Under the pieces are notes generated by a model. It did not search any database, was not told where the DNA came from, and was given only the letters and a program-made list of their open reading frames with translations. From assembly GCF_022836875.1 (NCBI RefSeq), contig NZ_CP090376.1, positions 434,001-498,000 on the forward strand: a DNA stretch of 64,000 bases, read 5' to 3'. The stretch comes from Flavobacterium enshiense (GTDB lineage: Bacteria > Bacteroidota > Bacteroidia > Flavobacteriales > Flavobacteriaceae). Made by a program: the position numbers and the translations under genes. Below, piece by piece: positions 1 to 8,200 of this stretch; position 1 is the first letter of the stretch, and the number at the start of each line of letters is the position of its first letter.

Positions 1-764
1 AGATTTTGCCAGATCCCTTTTCCGGTTCTTTTCCGAATAAGGGTATTCCCCTGACCGTCCTTAATTATAAGGTAGTTAAAATAACGATTAATCACCCTGG
101 TCTTCTTCATTTTTACCGGAAGCTCACCTACTTTACCATATTTCAATGCAAGGCAGCTTCCATTGAAAACACAACTTTGACAGTCCGGATTTTTGGGCAC
201 ACACTGTAAAGCCCCAAATTCCATCATTGCCTGATTAAACTCGGATGCCTTGTCCTTTGGCATCAAAGAAGCCGCCAATTCAAAAAATTCCTTTTTAGCC
301 GAAGCGGATGCAATATCGGTTTCCACATCAAAATAGCGCGAAAGTACACGATACACGTTTCCATCAACTACCGGAACCGCTTCGCCATAGGCAATAGAGG
401 CGATAGCCGCAGCGGTATACTCACCCACTCCTTTTAACTTCAACAAGTCCTTATATTTATCGGGAAACTTTCCATTTAAATCAAAAGCGACATGTTTTGC
501 AGTAGCGTGCAGATTTCGTGCACGGGAATAATACCCCAAACCCTGCCAGAGTTTCAACACCTGCTCTTCATCGGCTGAAGCTACATCAAAAACAGTAGGA
601 AATGCCTCTGTAAAACGCAAAAAATAAGGCAATCCCTGAGCAACTCGCGTTTGTTGCAGCATGATTTCAGAAAGCCAGACCGGATACGGATCAGGAGTTT
701 TTCTCCAAGGCAAATCGCGTTTTTTACGTAAATACCATTGGACTAGATTGTTAGTAAATTCCAT
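1..764 (-). CDS. mutY: A/G-specific adenine glycosylase MutY (partial, C-terminus cut by window edge)
   Basis: Translating the minus strand from the ATG at 764 gives an open frame of about 254 residues that runs off the left edge. It is a base-excision repair glycosylase that removes adenine opposite 8-oxoguanine. Visible are the EIMLQQTRV segment with the catalytic Glu near residue 38, the helix-hairpin-helix segment LKGVGEYTAAAIAS followed by VDGNVYRVLSR with the catalytic Asp near residue 134, and an iron-sulfur cluster signature with spacing C-x6-C-x2-C-x5-C around residues 187-205. The start of the C-terminal (NUDIX-like) domain is present and the rest lies outside. The gene is divergent from the HU gene. 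The 67-residue plus-strand frame over this region is only its antisense shadow. Confidence 0.95.
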   Translation of the reverse strand, partial: MEFTNNLVQWYLRKKRDLPWRKTPDPYPVWLSEIMLQQTRVAQGLPYFLRFTEAFPTVFDVASADEEQVLKLWQGLGYYSRARNLHATAKHVAFDLNGKFPDKYKDLLKLKGVGEYTAAAIASIAYGEAVPVVDGNVYRVLSRYFDVETDIASASAKKEFFELAASLMPKDKASEFNQAMMEFGALQCVPKNPDCQSCVFNGSCLALKYGKVGELPVKMKKTRVINRYFNYLIIKDGQGNTLIRKRTGKGIWQN

Positions 765-781
765 CTTTAAAAATTGGAAAA

Positions 782-789
782 CAAAAATA
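782..789 (-). promoter_or_regulatory. mutY promoter -7 element
   Basis: Reading the minus strand, TATTTTTG matches the Bacteroidota -7 consensus TAnnTTTG and lies 17 bases upstream of the mutY ATG. No clear -33 TTTG was found. Confidence 0.5.
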
Positions 790-823
790 AAACTTTATGT
801 AATTAAATTTTAATCGATTAACC

Positions 824-855
824 TTGAAAAATTGTTTTTTTAATTGCTATATTTG
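824..855 (+). promoter_or_regulatory. HU gene promoter
   Basis: TATATTTG at 848-855 matches the Bacteroidota TAnnTTTG element. A TTG at 824-826 lies 21 bases upstream, as expected for the -33 element. The start codon at 896 leaves a leader of about 35 bases. Confidence 0.6.
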
Positions 856-895
856 CACACTCAAAAAATTACACATCAATATAAAACGAAAGAAA

Positions 896-1189
896 ATGAC
901 GAAAGCAGACATCGTAGCGAAAATTTCTGAGAAATTGGGTCTTGAAAAAGGAGACGTTCAAGCAACAGTGGAGTCTTTTATGGACGAGGTGAAAAACTCA
1001 CTAGAAACTGGAGATAATGTATATTTAAGAGGTTTCGGTAGCTTTATCATCAAAACTAGAGCTGAGAAAACCGGAAGAAACATCTCTAAAAACACTACAA
1101 TTAAAATCCCTGCTCACAACATTCCGGCTTTCAAACCGGCGAAAATATTTGTTGATGGAGTAAAAACGAATACAGAAGCAAAAAATTAA
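896..1189 (+). CDS. hup: HU family DNA-binding protein
   Basis: A 97-residue HU/IHF-type nucleoid protein. It dimerises and bends DNA without strong sequence preference. The sequence has the standard architecture: helical N-terminus MTKADIVAKISEKLGL, the turn RGFGSF near residue 45, and the DNA-binding beta arm with NI near residue 61 and IPAFKPAKIF near residue 80. The ATG at 896 is chosen because it gives the family's usual N-terminus. An in-frame start at 824 would add 24 unrelated residues and would lie upstream of the predicted promoter. It is followed after 30 bases by a gene for a tiny basic peptide, and a terminator closes the pair. Confidence 0.95.
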   Translation: MTKADIVAKISEKLGLEKGDVQATVESFMDEVKNSLETGDNVYLRGFGSFIIKTRAEKTGRNISKNTTIKIPAHNIPAFKPAKIFVDGVKTNTEAKN

Positions 1190-1219
1190 CTAATTATTAA
1201 TCACTAAACACTACAAGTT

Positions 1220-1312
1220 ATGCCAAGTGGTAAAAAAAGAAAAAGACATAAGGTAGCTACTCACAAACGTAAAAAAAGAGCGAGAGCTAACCGTCACAAA
1301 AAGAAAAAGTAG
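1220..1312 (+). CDS. Very basic 30-residue peptide, possible ribosomal or nucleic-acid-binding protein
   Basis: An ATG at 1220 opens a 30-codon frame ending at TAG 1312. Most residues are Lys, Arg or His (it starts MPSGKKRKRHK and ends NRHKKKK), with almost no acidic or large hydrophobic residues. It sits 30 bases after the HU gene and its stop codon lies inside the terminator stem, so the two genes are probably one transcript. I recall near-identical short peptides in other Bacteroidota, which suggests it is a real conserved gene. The composition fits a small ribosomal protein (bL38, described from the Flavobacterium johnsoniae ribosome, is one candidate) or an RNA/DNA-binding peptide. That identity is not proven here. 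Confidence 0.75.
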   Translation: MPSGKKRKRHKVATHKRKKRARANRHKKKK

Positions 1313-1335
1313 TTTAAAACTACTTTTTCTTTTTT
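1304..1335 (+). terminator. Rho-independent terminator after HU/basic peptide
   Basis: The arms AAAAAGTAGT (1304-1313) and ACTACTTTTT (1319-1328) are perfectly complementary with a 5-base loop, followed by CTTTTTT. The left arm overlaps the end of the small basic peptide gene. Confidence 0.85.
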
Positions 1336-1541
1336 AAAATTAAAAGTTCATTGAAATTTGGATTAAGACTGCGGATCGCAGCTTTCAGACACCAGATTAT
1401 TTCTGCGGTCTAAAATCTGTAATCTGACATCTATAATCCAACCGGGTACAATACCTGTAAAAAATTGTTTAATCCATCTGTACAATTCTGGAATAAGGAA
1501 CAAGGAATAAAGAATAAGTCATCTTTTTTAAAGATTTGCAA

Positions 1542-1573
1542 CTTTTCACTTTTCACTTTTTCACTTTTCACTT
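1542..1573 (+). repeat. Short tandem repeat CTTTTCA upstream of RNase G
   Basis: Four near-exact copies of a 7-8 base unit (CTTTTCA with one extra T in one copy) end 6 bases before the RNase G start codon. The rest of the 267-base spacer (1313-1579) holds the terminator, a small CTGCG-GAT-CGCAG hairpin at 1369-1381 and AT-rich low-complexity sequence. No gene is visible there. Confidence 0.6.
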
Positions 1574-1579
1574 AACTGT

Positions 1580-3151
1580 ATGGATAAAAATGTACACATT
1601 TTGAACAAAGAATTAATTATTCGAACCAGTTCAGATGCCGTAGATTTTGCCTTATTAAAAGATGGAAAACTAGTTGAATTGCACAAAGAAGAAGGTGGCG
1701 AGGAAAAAGGCGGCTTTCAGGTTGGCGATATTTTTATTGCCAAAATCAGAAAACCGGTTCCGGGACTTAATGCTGCGTTTGTAAACGTAGGTTTCGAGAA
1801 AGATGCATTCCTGCACTATCACGATTTAGGCCCAAACCTCTCTTCGATGATAAAATTCATCAAACTTGTAAGCGCAGGTAAACTAAAAGATTTCTCCCTA
1901 AAAAACTTTCCTTTTGAGCCGGAAATAAACAAGGATGGAGCCATCAGCGACGTGCTGAGCGCCAATCAGTCTATTCTCGTTCAGGTAGTTAAAGAACCAA
2001 TATCGACCAAGGGTCCACGAATAAGCTCTGAGCTTTCACTGGCCGGCAGATATGTGGTTTTAGTCCCTTTTTCGGACAGGGTTTCGGTTTCACAGAAAAT
2101 CGATTCTAAAGAAGAAAAAGACCGATTAAAACGATTGGTTCAATCTATCAAGCCAAAAGGATTTGGTGTTATTGTTCGCACAGTAGCAGAAGGCAAAAAA
2201 GTGGCCGAACTGGATAAAGATTTGCAAAACTTGCTCGACAAATGGTCAGCAACATGCAAACGAATACCCACCGCACATCATCCGTCCCGAATTTTGGGCG
2301 AAGTAAACAAAGCTTCTTCCATATTACGAGATGTGTTTAACGACACCTTCACGGGAATTTATGTCGATGATGAAGATTTGTATTATCAAACTAAGGACTA
2401 TTTGCAAGAAATAGCTCCTTCTAAAGTCTCAATTGTCAAGCATTACCAATCAAAGGATTTACCTCTTTTTGAAAAGTATCATATAGAACGACAAATAAAA
2501 ACGTCTTTCGGAAAAACAGTTTCTATGAGCAAAGGAGCTTATCTGATCATAGAACACACGGAAGCTTTGCACGTTATCGATGTTAACAGCGGTAACCGAT
2601 CAAACAAAGCAACCAATCAGGAAGACACCGCACTGGAAGTAAACATGATTGCCGCAGCAGAAATAGCGCGACAACTAAGACTTCGCGACATGGGCGGGAT
2701 TATTGTGGTCGATTTTATAGACATGCAGAATCCGGACAATCGTAAAAAATTATACGATTTTCTGAAAGAGGAAATGAGCGATGACAAGGCGAAACATAAG
2801 ATCTTGCCTCCTAGCAAATTTGGATTAATTCAAATTACTAGACAAAGAGTCAGACCCGAAGTAAGTATCAAAACAAGAGAAGAGGACCCCAACAAAGAAA
2901 ATGGGGAAATCGAAGCTCCAATCTCAATCGTTGATAAAATAGTGGTTGACCTTGAAAGAATTATCAAAGACCATAAAAAGGTTGTTTTAAACGCACACCC
3001 TTTTGTGGCAGCCTACCTTACCAAAGGTTTTCCATCAATACGTTCAAAATGGTTTTTTGAACATAAAAAATGGGTAAAAATCATACCGCGTGACGCTTAC
3101 ACGTTCCTTGAATATCATTTCTTTGACAAAGAAGGAAATGAAGTTCGATAA
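1580..3151 (+). CDS. rng: Ribonuclease E/G family protein (RNase G)
   Basis: A 523-residue endoribonuclease of the RNase E/G family, which cleaves single-stranded RNA in rRNA maturation and mRNA decay. An S1-like RNA-binding region covers roughly residues 38-125 (GDIFIAKIRKPVPGLNAAFVNVG). The catalytic metal-binding aspartates are visible in HVIDVNSGN near residue 334 and in VVDFIDM near residue 378. The length matches RNase G and not RNase E, since there is no long disordered C-terminal scaffold. The CxxC zinc-link motif of the E. coli enzymes is replaced by a QITRQRVRP segment, which I believe is common in this phylum. It is transcribed alone and ends in a clear terminator. Confidence 0.95.
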   Translation: MDKNVHILNKELIIRTSSDAVDFALLKDGKLVELHKEEGGEEKGGFQVGDIFIAKIRKPVPGLNAAFVNVGFEKDAFLHYHDLGPNLSSMIKFIKLVSAGKLKDFSLKNFPFEPEINKDGAISDVLSANQSILVQVVKEPISTKGPRISSELSLAGRYVVLVPFSDRVSVSQKIDSKEEKDRLKRLVQSIKPKGFGVIVRTVAEGKKVAELDKDLQNLLDKWSATCKRIPTAHHPSRILGEVNKASSILRDVFNDTFTGIYVDDEDLYYQTKDYLQEIAPSKVSIVKHYQSKDLPLFEKYHIERQIKTSFGKTVSMSKGAYLIIEHTEALHVIDVNSGNRSNKATNQEDTALEVNMIAAAEIARQLRLRDMGGIIVVDFIDMQNPDNRKKLYDFLKEEMSDDKAKHKILPPSKFGLIQITRQRVRPEVSIKTREEDPNKENGEIEAPISIVDKIVVDLERIIKDHKKVVLNAHPFVAAYLTKGFPSIRSKWFFEHKKWVKIIPRDAYTFLEYHFFDKEGNEVR

Positions 3152-3156
3152 AAAAC

Positions 3157-3190
3157 AAACCGCCCGTTGTAAAACGAGGCGGTTTTTTTA
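3157..3190 (+). terminator. Terminator after RNase G
   Basis: AAACCGCC and GGCGGTTT form the main stem, with an inner CGTT/AACG stem, followed by a run of T. It lies 6 bases after the stop codon. Confidence 0.9.
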
Positions 3191-3258
3191 TGCCCTTTTT
3201 TAAGTTTATATTATCCTAATAAAAACCTAAATACAAAACGGCCCGCAAACAAATTCGT

Positions 3259-3266
3259 TAATTTTG
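3259..3266 (+). promoter_or_regulatory. Promoter -7 element of DsbA-like gene
   Basis: TAATTTTG matches TAnnTTTG, 45 bases upstream of the chosen ATG at 3312. This supports rejecting the upstream in-frame TTG at 3264, which lies inside the promoter. Confidence 0.5.
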
Positions 3267-3311
3267 CCATGTCAAAACATTTGGCTCAGCTGCATAAAAA
3301 ACCTTGCGAAA

Positions 3312-4028
3312 ATGAATAATCAATTAAAAATACAAATTTGGTCCGATGTAATGTGTCCGTTTTGTTATATCGGAAAGCGAAAACTGGAAGAAGCATTACA
3401 ACAATTCGAGAATAAAGATGCTGTTACTATCGAATGGAAGAGTTTTCAGCTCGACCCAAGAGCCAAGTATCAGCCCGAAGACAACACGTTTGATTATTTG
3501 GCAAAAAAATACGGCCGGGACAGAAATTGGTCCGTTGCTATGCACGAAAGCGTTACACAACAAGCCAAAGCTGTAGGATTGGATTATCATTTCGAAAAAC
3601 TGATTTTAGCTAATTCTTTAAACGCGCATCGTTTATCTCATCTCGCTAAAAAGTATCATTTGGGTGACACTTTCGAAGAATCGTTATTTAAAGCACATTT
3701 CACCGAAGGTTTGGACATTGACGATAAACCAACATTGACACGACTCGCTTTAGGAGTTGGACTGAAACTGGAAGAAATTGAATCCGTTTTAAATTCGGAT
3801 GCCTATATTAACGAGGTAGAACAAGAAATGAACGAAGCACAAAGCCTTGGCGCAAACGGTGTTCCATTTTTTGTTTTTGATGATAAATATGCGGTTTCCG
3901 GAGCGCAATCTCCCGAAGTATTTCTACAAACTTTGCAAAAAACATGGGAAGAAGGTAGCTTTGATGCTACTTTGGACTTTCAAAATTCAACCGGAGAGAA
4001 CAGTTGTCACATCGAAGGTTGCGAATAA
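3312..4028 (+). CDS. DsbA family oxidoreductase (FrnE-like)
   Basis: A 238-residue thioredoxin-fold protein of the DsbA/FrnE (2-hydroxychromene isomerase-like) family. The active-site motif CPFC is near residue 15 in the segment IWSDVMCPFCYIG. The cis-proline region NGVPFFVFDDKYAVSGAQSP follows near residue 180. There is no signal peptide, so it probably acts in the cytoplasm in thiol-disulfide exchange, as FrnE does. The C-terminus carries an extra Cys pair (NSCHIEGCE) that could be a second redox site. The ATG at 3312 is chosen because the fold begins right after it. Confidence 0.9.
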   Translation: MNNQLKIQIWSDVMCPFCYIGKRKLEEALQQFENKDAVTIEWKSFQLDPRAKYQPEDNTFDYLAKKYGRDRNWSVAMHESVTQQAKAVGLDYHFEKLILANSLNAHRLSHLAKKYHLGDTFEESLFKAHFTEGLDIDDKPTLTRLALGVGLKLEEIESVLNSDAYINEVEQEMNEAQSLGANGVPFFVFDDKYAVSGAQSPEVFLQTLQKTWEEGSFDATLDFQNSTGENSCHIEGCE

Positions 4029-4057
4029 AACATAATATTAGCCTGATATTTTAAACG

Positions 4058-4089
4058 AAACTGCTATTCTCTCAAATAGCAGTTTTTTT
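4058..4089. terminator. Bidirectional terminator between DsbA-like gene and tadA
   Basis: AAACTGCTATT (4058-4068) and AATAGCAGTTT (4075-4085) are perfectly complementary with a 6-base loop and T/A tracts on both sides. It sits between two convergent genes and can end both. Confidence 0.9.
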
Positions 4090-4531
4090 ATTTTCGTCTT
4101 TCAGCAAAAAAACGTTTCATCAGACTACCACATTCGTTTTCCATTACACCTCCAACAACGACAGTTTTCGGATGTAATTTCCCTCCCATAGTCATAAAGC
4201 CACGGTGTTCATCACGAGCTCCGTAAACAATTTTTGTAATCTGTGCCCAATACAAAGCACCGGCACACATCTGACAGGGTTCTAAGGTCACATACAGCGT
4301 ACAATCCTTTAAATACTTTCCGCCCAAAAAATTCGCCGAAGAAGTTATGGCCTGCATTTCGGCGTGAGCTGTAACATCGTTGAGCAATTCGGTCAGGTTA
4401 TGAGTACGGGCTATCACCCGGTTATCCACCACCACAATGGCTCCTACAGGAATCTCGCCTTTTTCAAAAGCTATTTCGGCTTCCTGATAGGCTTTTTTCA
4501 TAAAATATTCGTCGGTGAAAATATTTTCCAT
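4088..4531 (-). CDS. tadA: tRNA adenosine(34) deaminase TadA
   Basis: A 147-residue zinc-dependent deaminase that converts the wobble adenosine of tRNA-Arg(ACG) to inosine. The zinc and catalytic motif HAEM is in VTAHAEMQAITSS near residue 57, and the PCxxC motif is in LEPCQMCAGALYWAQI near residue 87. The N-terminal EYFMKKAYQEAEIAFEKGEI and the IPVGAIVV strand are typical. The length fits the family. It is divergent from dxs with only 38 bases between the two start codons, and it converges on the upstream DsbA-like gene through a shared terminator. Some homologues act on guanine or other bases, but the motif spacing favours TadA. Confidence 0.9.
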   Translation of the reverse strand: MENIFTDEYFMKKAYQEAEIAFEKGEIPVGAIVVVDNRVIARTHNLTELLNDVTAHAEMQAITSSANFLGGKYLKDCTLYVTLEPCQMCAGALYWAQITKIVYGARDEHRGFMTMGGKLHPKTVVVGGVMENECGSLMKRFFAERRK

Positions 4532-4536
4532 GAAAA

Positions 4537-4544
4537 CAAAAATA
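4537..4544 (-). promoter_or_regulatory. tadA promoter -7 element
   Basis: On the minus strand TATTTTTG matches TAnnTTTG and ends 5 bases before the tadA ATG. This predicts a leaderless or nearly leaderless transcript. Confidence 0.5.
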
Positions 4545-4557
4545 CAATTTCAAATCG

Positions 4558-4565
4558 TACATTTG
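4558..4565 (+). promoter_or_regulatory. dxs promoter -7 element
   Basis: TACATTTG matches TAnnTTTG and ends 4 bases before the dxs ATG at 4570, again predicting little or no 5' leader. It lies only 13 bases from the opposing tadA element. Confidence 0.5.
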
Positions 4566-4569
4566 TCTT

Positions 4570-6339
4570 ATGTCTGATAATCTCTTACAAAATATCCATA
4601 ACCCAACCGACTTAAGAAAACTTTCGCCGGAGCAATTACCGTCTTTAGCCAAAGAGTTGCGCGAATTCATCATCGACATCGTTTCACGTAAAGAAGGTCA
4701 TCTTGGAGCAAGTTTAGGCGTTATTGAACTGACCATTGCGCTTCACTACGTCTTCAACACACCGGAAGATTTATTGGTTTGGGACGTCGGGCATCAGGCT
4801 TATGGGCATAAGATATTAACCGAACGGAGAGACGTTTTTCACACGAACCGCCAGCTGCATGGAATTTCCGGATTCCCCAAACGAAGCGAGAGTATTTACG
4901 ACACGTTTGGTGTAGGTCATTCTTCCACTTCGATTTCCGCAGCATTGGGAATGGCTTTGGCCTCGAATTTAAAAGGCGAAACCGAAAAACAACATATTGC
5001 AGTCATCGGCGATGCTTCCATCGCATCGGGAATGGCGTTCGAAGGACTCAACCATGCTGGTGTAACCGATGCCAACTTATTGGTTATCCTGAACGACAAC
5101 GCCATTGGAATAGATCCGAGTGTTGGTGCTTTAAAAGATTATCTCACTTCGGTTAAAGAGGGAAAAAATCCAAAAGCTAACAACATCATTAAGTCGCTGA
5201 ATTTTGACTATTCCGGTCCAATCGACGGTCACGATTTTAACGCGCTTTTGAAAGAATTGAACCGGTTAAAACATAAAAAAGGACCTAAGTTCCTGCATAT
5301 CATCACCACCAAAGGCAAGGGAATGCAATTGGCTGAAGAAGATCAGGTCAAATACCATGCTCCAGGCAAATTCAACAAGGAAACAGGAGAAATTCTGCCG
5401 AAATCAGAAGATAACCTACCTCCCAAATTTCAGGATGTGTTCGGACATACTTTAGTGGAATTAGCACAACAAAACGAAAAAATAATCGGAATCACACCCG
5501 CCATGCCAACGGGTTCCTCGATGAAATTCATGATGGATGCTTTCCCTGACCGCGCCATTGACGTTGGGATAGCGGAACAACACGCAGTGACCTTAGCAGC
5601 CGGTATGGCTACGCAGGGCATGATCGTCTTTTGCAACATCTACTCTACTTTCATGCAACGAGCCTACGATCAATTGATACACGATGTTGCACTGCAAAAT
5701 TTACCGGTAATTTTCTGTTTGGACCGTGCCGGATTAGTTGGAGAAGACGGTGCCACCCACCATGGCGCGTACGATACAGCCTATCTGAATTGCATCCCGA
5801 ACATGATACTTTCTGTCCCAAAAGACGAATTGGAGTTACGCAACATTATGTACACTGCCCAACTCGGTCTGGAACATCCGATTGCCATTCGTTATCCGCG
5901 CGGCAGAGGCATTATTTTGGACTGGAAACAACCATTTGAGAAAGTCGAAATCGGAAAGGCAAAACAACTTCGAAAAGGATCTGATACAGCAATACTTTCA
6001 ACCGGCTTTGTAGGCAACAATGTCGCCGCAGCACTAGAAAACACTAAAAACAGCGAATTATACTCTCATTACCACTTCCCTTTTGTAAAGCCGTTGGATA
6101 ACGAAACATTAAAGACAATCTGCGAAACACATAAACATATAATTACAGTCGAGGAAGGAACTGTCATCGGCGGTTTTGGAAGTATGGTTGCTTCTTTCTG
6201 CACGGAGAACAATTATTCAATATCTGTAAAAAAATTGGGAATTCCTGATATTTTTATAGAACAAGGCACCATTTTAGAACAACAACAAATTTGCGGCATA
6301 GACGTTAATAGTTTGGAAACGATTTTCTCAAGTCGTTGA
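4570..6339 (+). CDS. dxs: 1-deoxy-D-xylulose-5-phosphate synthase
   Basis: A 589-residue thiamine-diphosphate enzyme that condenses pyruvate and glyceraldehyde 3-phosphate, the first step of the MEP isoprenoid pathway. The N-terminal ThDP/Mg-binding domain has VWDVGHQAYGHKIL near residue 75, GDASIASGMAFEGLNHAG near residue 145 and NDNAIGIDPSVGAL near residue 175. The pyrimidine domain has the catalytic Glu in GIAEQHAVTLAAG near residue 336. A transketolase C-terminal domain ends the protein. It is somewhat shorter than the 620-640 residues of E. coli DXS, a length I recall for Flavobacteriaceae. It provides precursors for quinones and carotenoids. Confidence 0.93.
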   Translation: MSDNLLQNIHNPTDLRKLSPEQLPSLAKELREFIIDIVSRKEGHLGASLGVIELTIALHYVFNTPEDLLVWDVGHQAYGHKILTERRDVFHTNRQLHGISGFPKRSESIYDTFGVGHSSTSISAALGMALASNLKGETEKQHIAVIGDASIASGMAFEGLNHAGVTDANLLVILNDNAIGIDPSVGALKDYLTSVKEGKNPKANNIIKSLNFDYSGPIDGHDFNALLKELNRLKHKKGPKFLHIITTKGKGMQLAEEDQVKYHAPGKFNKETGEILPKSEDNLPPKFQDVFGHTLVELAQQNEKIIGITPAMPTGSSMKFMMDAFPDRAIDVGIAEQHAVTLAAGMATQGMIVFCNIYSTFMQRAYDQLIHDVALQNLPVIFCLDRAGLVGEDGATHHGAYDTAYLNCIPNMILSVPKDELELRNIMYTAQLGLEHPIAIRYPRGRGIILDWKQPFEKVEIGKAKQLRKGSDTAILSTGFVGNNVAAALENTKNSELYSHYHFPFVKPLDNETLKTICETHKHIITVEEGTVIGGFGSMVASFCTENNYSISVKKLGIPDIFIEQGTILEQQQICGIDVNSLETIFSSR

Positions 6340-6379
6340 AAATGTTCATTTTTGCACCAAATTTAACCTACCTGTTGCC

Positions 6380-7339
6380 ATGAATACCTTGAAAACCTAT
6401 CTATTAGGATTAATCTGCATTGTAGCATTTCAACAAAGTTTCGCCCAAAATGTTATCCGAACAGCAGTTCCGGATACTATTAAACGATGGGAATCAAAAA
6501 ACGACTTAGGCCTTGATTTAACTCAGATTGCGTTTGTAAATTGGAGTGCCGGTGGAGAAAATGCAATTTCCGGAATTCTAAAAGGTGCATTTATCCGAAA
6601 GTACAAAAAAGGCCGTTTCATATGGCATAACGAACTTATTGCCCGTTATGGTTTAAACAAACAAGACGGAATAGAAGCGAGAAAAACAGACGACGTGATT
6701 CAGTTTAACTCTACAGCCGGATTTAAGACAGACTCGATCTCGAATTGGTATTATTCTGCTAAATTTAATTTTAACACCCAATTTACGAACGGTTATGCTT
6801 ATCCAAATACCGATTTAGCCATTTCAAAACCTTTTGCCCCGGCCTATATATTTTTGGGACTAGGAACCGAATACTTTAAAAAAGAAGGCGAAAACGGCCT
6901 TAGGATCTATATTTCGCCTTTAACCTTCAAAACTACCTTAGTTTTAGACGATCGCTTAGCAGATCAGGGAGCTTTTGGAGTTGACAAAGCAATCTATGAC
7001 GCTAATGGAAACCTTATAAGTCACGGTAAAAAAACAAGAACTGAAATGGGCTTTTTAGTAACTAATCAGTACAAAAAAGAGATTTTCAAAAACATTATGC
7101 TCGACCACCGCCTGGTACTTTACACCGATTACATTAAAAATTTCGGAAACATAGACATAGATTGGCAAGTGCAGATGAACATGATCGTCAATTCACATGT
7201 CCGAGCCAATATTTCCACGAACCTGATTTATGACGACGATATCAAATCAAAAGATGAAGTTGACGGCGCAGTAGTAACGCGAGGACCAAAGGTTCAGTTA
7301 AAACAAATATTAGGCTTAGGACTAAGTTATTCTTTTTAA
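6380..7339 (+). CDS. DUF3078 domain-containing protein, probable outer-membrane beta-barrel
   Basis: A 319-residue exported protein with a clear signal peptide (MNTLKTYLLGLICIVAFQQSFAQN). The segment NDLGLDLTQIAFVNWSAGGENAISG is the hallmark start of DUF3078 proteins, which are common in Bacteroidota and have unknown function. The rest alternates short amphipathic strands and ends in LGLGLSYSF, with a terminal aromatic residue as in outer-membrane barrels. It starts 40 bases after dxs and may be co-transcribed, or driven by a near-consensus CATTTTTG at 6347-6354. No enzyme motif is visible. Confidence 0.8.
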   Translation: MNTLKTYLLGLICIVAFQQSFAQNVIRTAVPDTIKRWESKNDLGLDLTQIAFVNWSAGGENAISGILKGAFIRKYKKGRFIWHNELIARYGLNKQDGIEARKTDDVIQFNSTAGFKTDSISNWYYSAKFNFNTQFTNGYAYPNTDLAISKPFAPAYIFLGLGTEYFKKEGENGLRIYISPLTFKTTLVLDDRLADQGAFGVDKAIYDANGNLISHGKKTRTEMGFLVTNQYKKEIFKNIMLDHRLVLYTDYIKNFGNIDIDWQVQMNMIVNSHVRANISTNLIYDDDIKSKDEVDGAVVTRGPKVQLKQILGLGLSYSF

Positions 7340-7340
7340 G

Positions 7341-7368
7341 CTAAAAATCTTACATTTACATTTTTAGT
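7341..7368 (+). terminator. Weak AT-only hairpin after DUF3078 gene
   Basis: CTAAAAAT (7341-7348) and ATTTTTAG (7360-7367) can pair. There is no GC-rich core, so termination is uncertain. Confidence 0.3.
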
Positions 7369-7430
7369 TTAAATTCCTCAACTGTTGAATTAAAATAACA
7401 TACAAACCCGAAACACGAACACAACAACAA

Positions 7431-8146
7431 ATGAAATCTATTATTGACCAACTCAAGGAGAGTATAAGGTCAAATCCTTCCGTTGTATACAGTCTATCGG
7501 GAGCAATCTAAACTGGAGCAGAACGCAATGCATAGTTCTTTCAAAAATCATTTCCAATCGCGCTGACAAAAGCAAACTCCCTGAAAAATTCCAAAAAGAG
7601 CAAAACAAGCCTGACCATTTCCAGCATAACTCTACAACGAATTTTCAATGATCCCTATATGGAAAAAGTAAATCCCGATTTGAGATTTCTTAAAACATTG
7701 GACAAACTCGCCGTCCTTCTAGGACATCCTTCCCTAAACGATTTTTTTTCCCATCAATAAAATAAAGAAACAAACTTAAAAGCAGATCAAAACAAGCCTT
7801 TTTCAGAAGAATTTGAAAGATTGGCACTCAACTCTACGAAGAGGGATTTAAATGCATCCAAAAGCCTCCAAACGTTGAATTAGCCAACCTGAAGAATTAC
7901 TTGTTTGCCGACAGTCCTTTGATAAAAAGGATTAGCGATGCACTCCAGAGATATTTGGCTCTAAACTTTAAGATCAATACCATTGACAACCGTTCCAACT
8001 TCGAAGTATATGATTTTAAAATAAACAAACCTATTTCATAAAGAAAAAAGATGGTGTCTGGAAAATATGGAACAATCATAATCCCGATTACAAGGGTTAT
8101 TCACCAAAGCCGAAGAAATAACTCTTAAAGTACATGTGCTCATTTA
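7431..8146 (+). pseudogene. Decayed gene remnant (frameshifts and stops)
   Basis: No intact gene covers 7340-8200, but three coding fragments in different frames look like one broken protein. An ATG at 7431 opens MKSIIDQLKESIRSNPSVVY and stops at 7511. Around 7590-7760 another frame reads SITLQRIFNDPY followed by LRFLKTLDKLAVLLGHPSLNDFF and a stop. This resembles an N-terminal module I have seen in several Bacteroidota proteins (a short helix, then LAxxLGxxSxxDF). From about 7832 a third fragment, LYEEGFKCIQKPPNVELANL, runs to 8040. A +1/-1 shift there continues as KKKDGVWKIWNNHNPDYKG. The original function is unknown. Confidence 0.6.
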
Positions 8147-8152
8147 AAACAA

Positions 8153-8186
8153 AAAAAGGGAATCCAATTGGATTCCCTTTTTGATT
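8153..8186 (-). terminator. Terminator of the M36 peptidase gene
   Basis: AAAAAGGGAATCC (8153-8165) and GGATTCCCTTTTT (8170-8182) form a perfect 13-bp stem with a 4-base loop. T/A tracts on both sides let it work in either direction. Confidence 0.9.
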
Positions 8187-8200
8187 GTATCAAAGTATTC

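Noticed and set aside
1542-1573. CTTTTCA tandem units as a CRISPR-like array
   Set aside because: The units are 7-8 bases with no spacers, so this is a simple sequence repeat.
3269-3319. A 16-residue open frame (ATG at 3269) ahead of the DsbA-like gene, as a possible leader peptide
   Set aside because: It starts only 3 bases after the predicted -7 promoter element, at or before the expected transcription start, so it is probably not transcribed in full.
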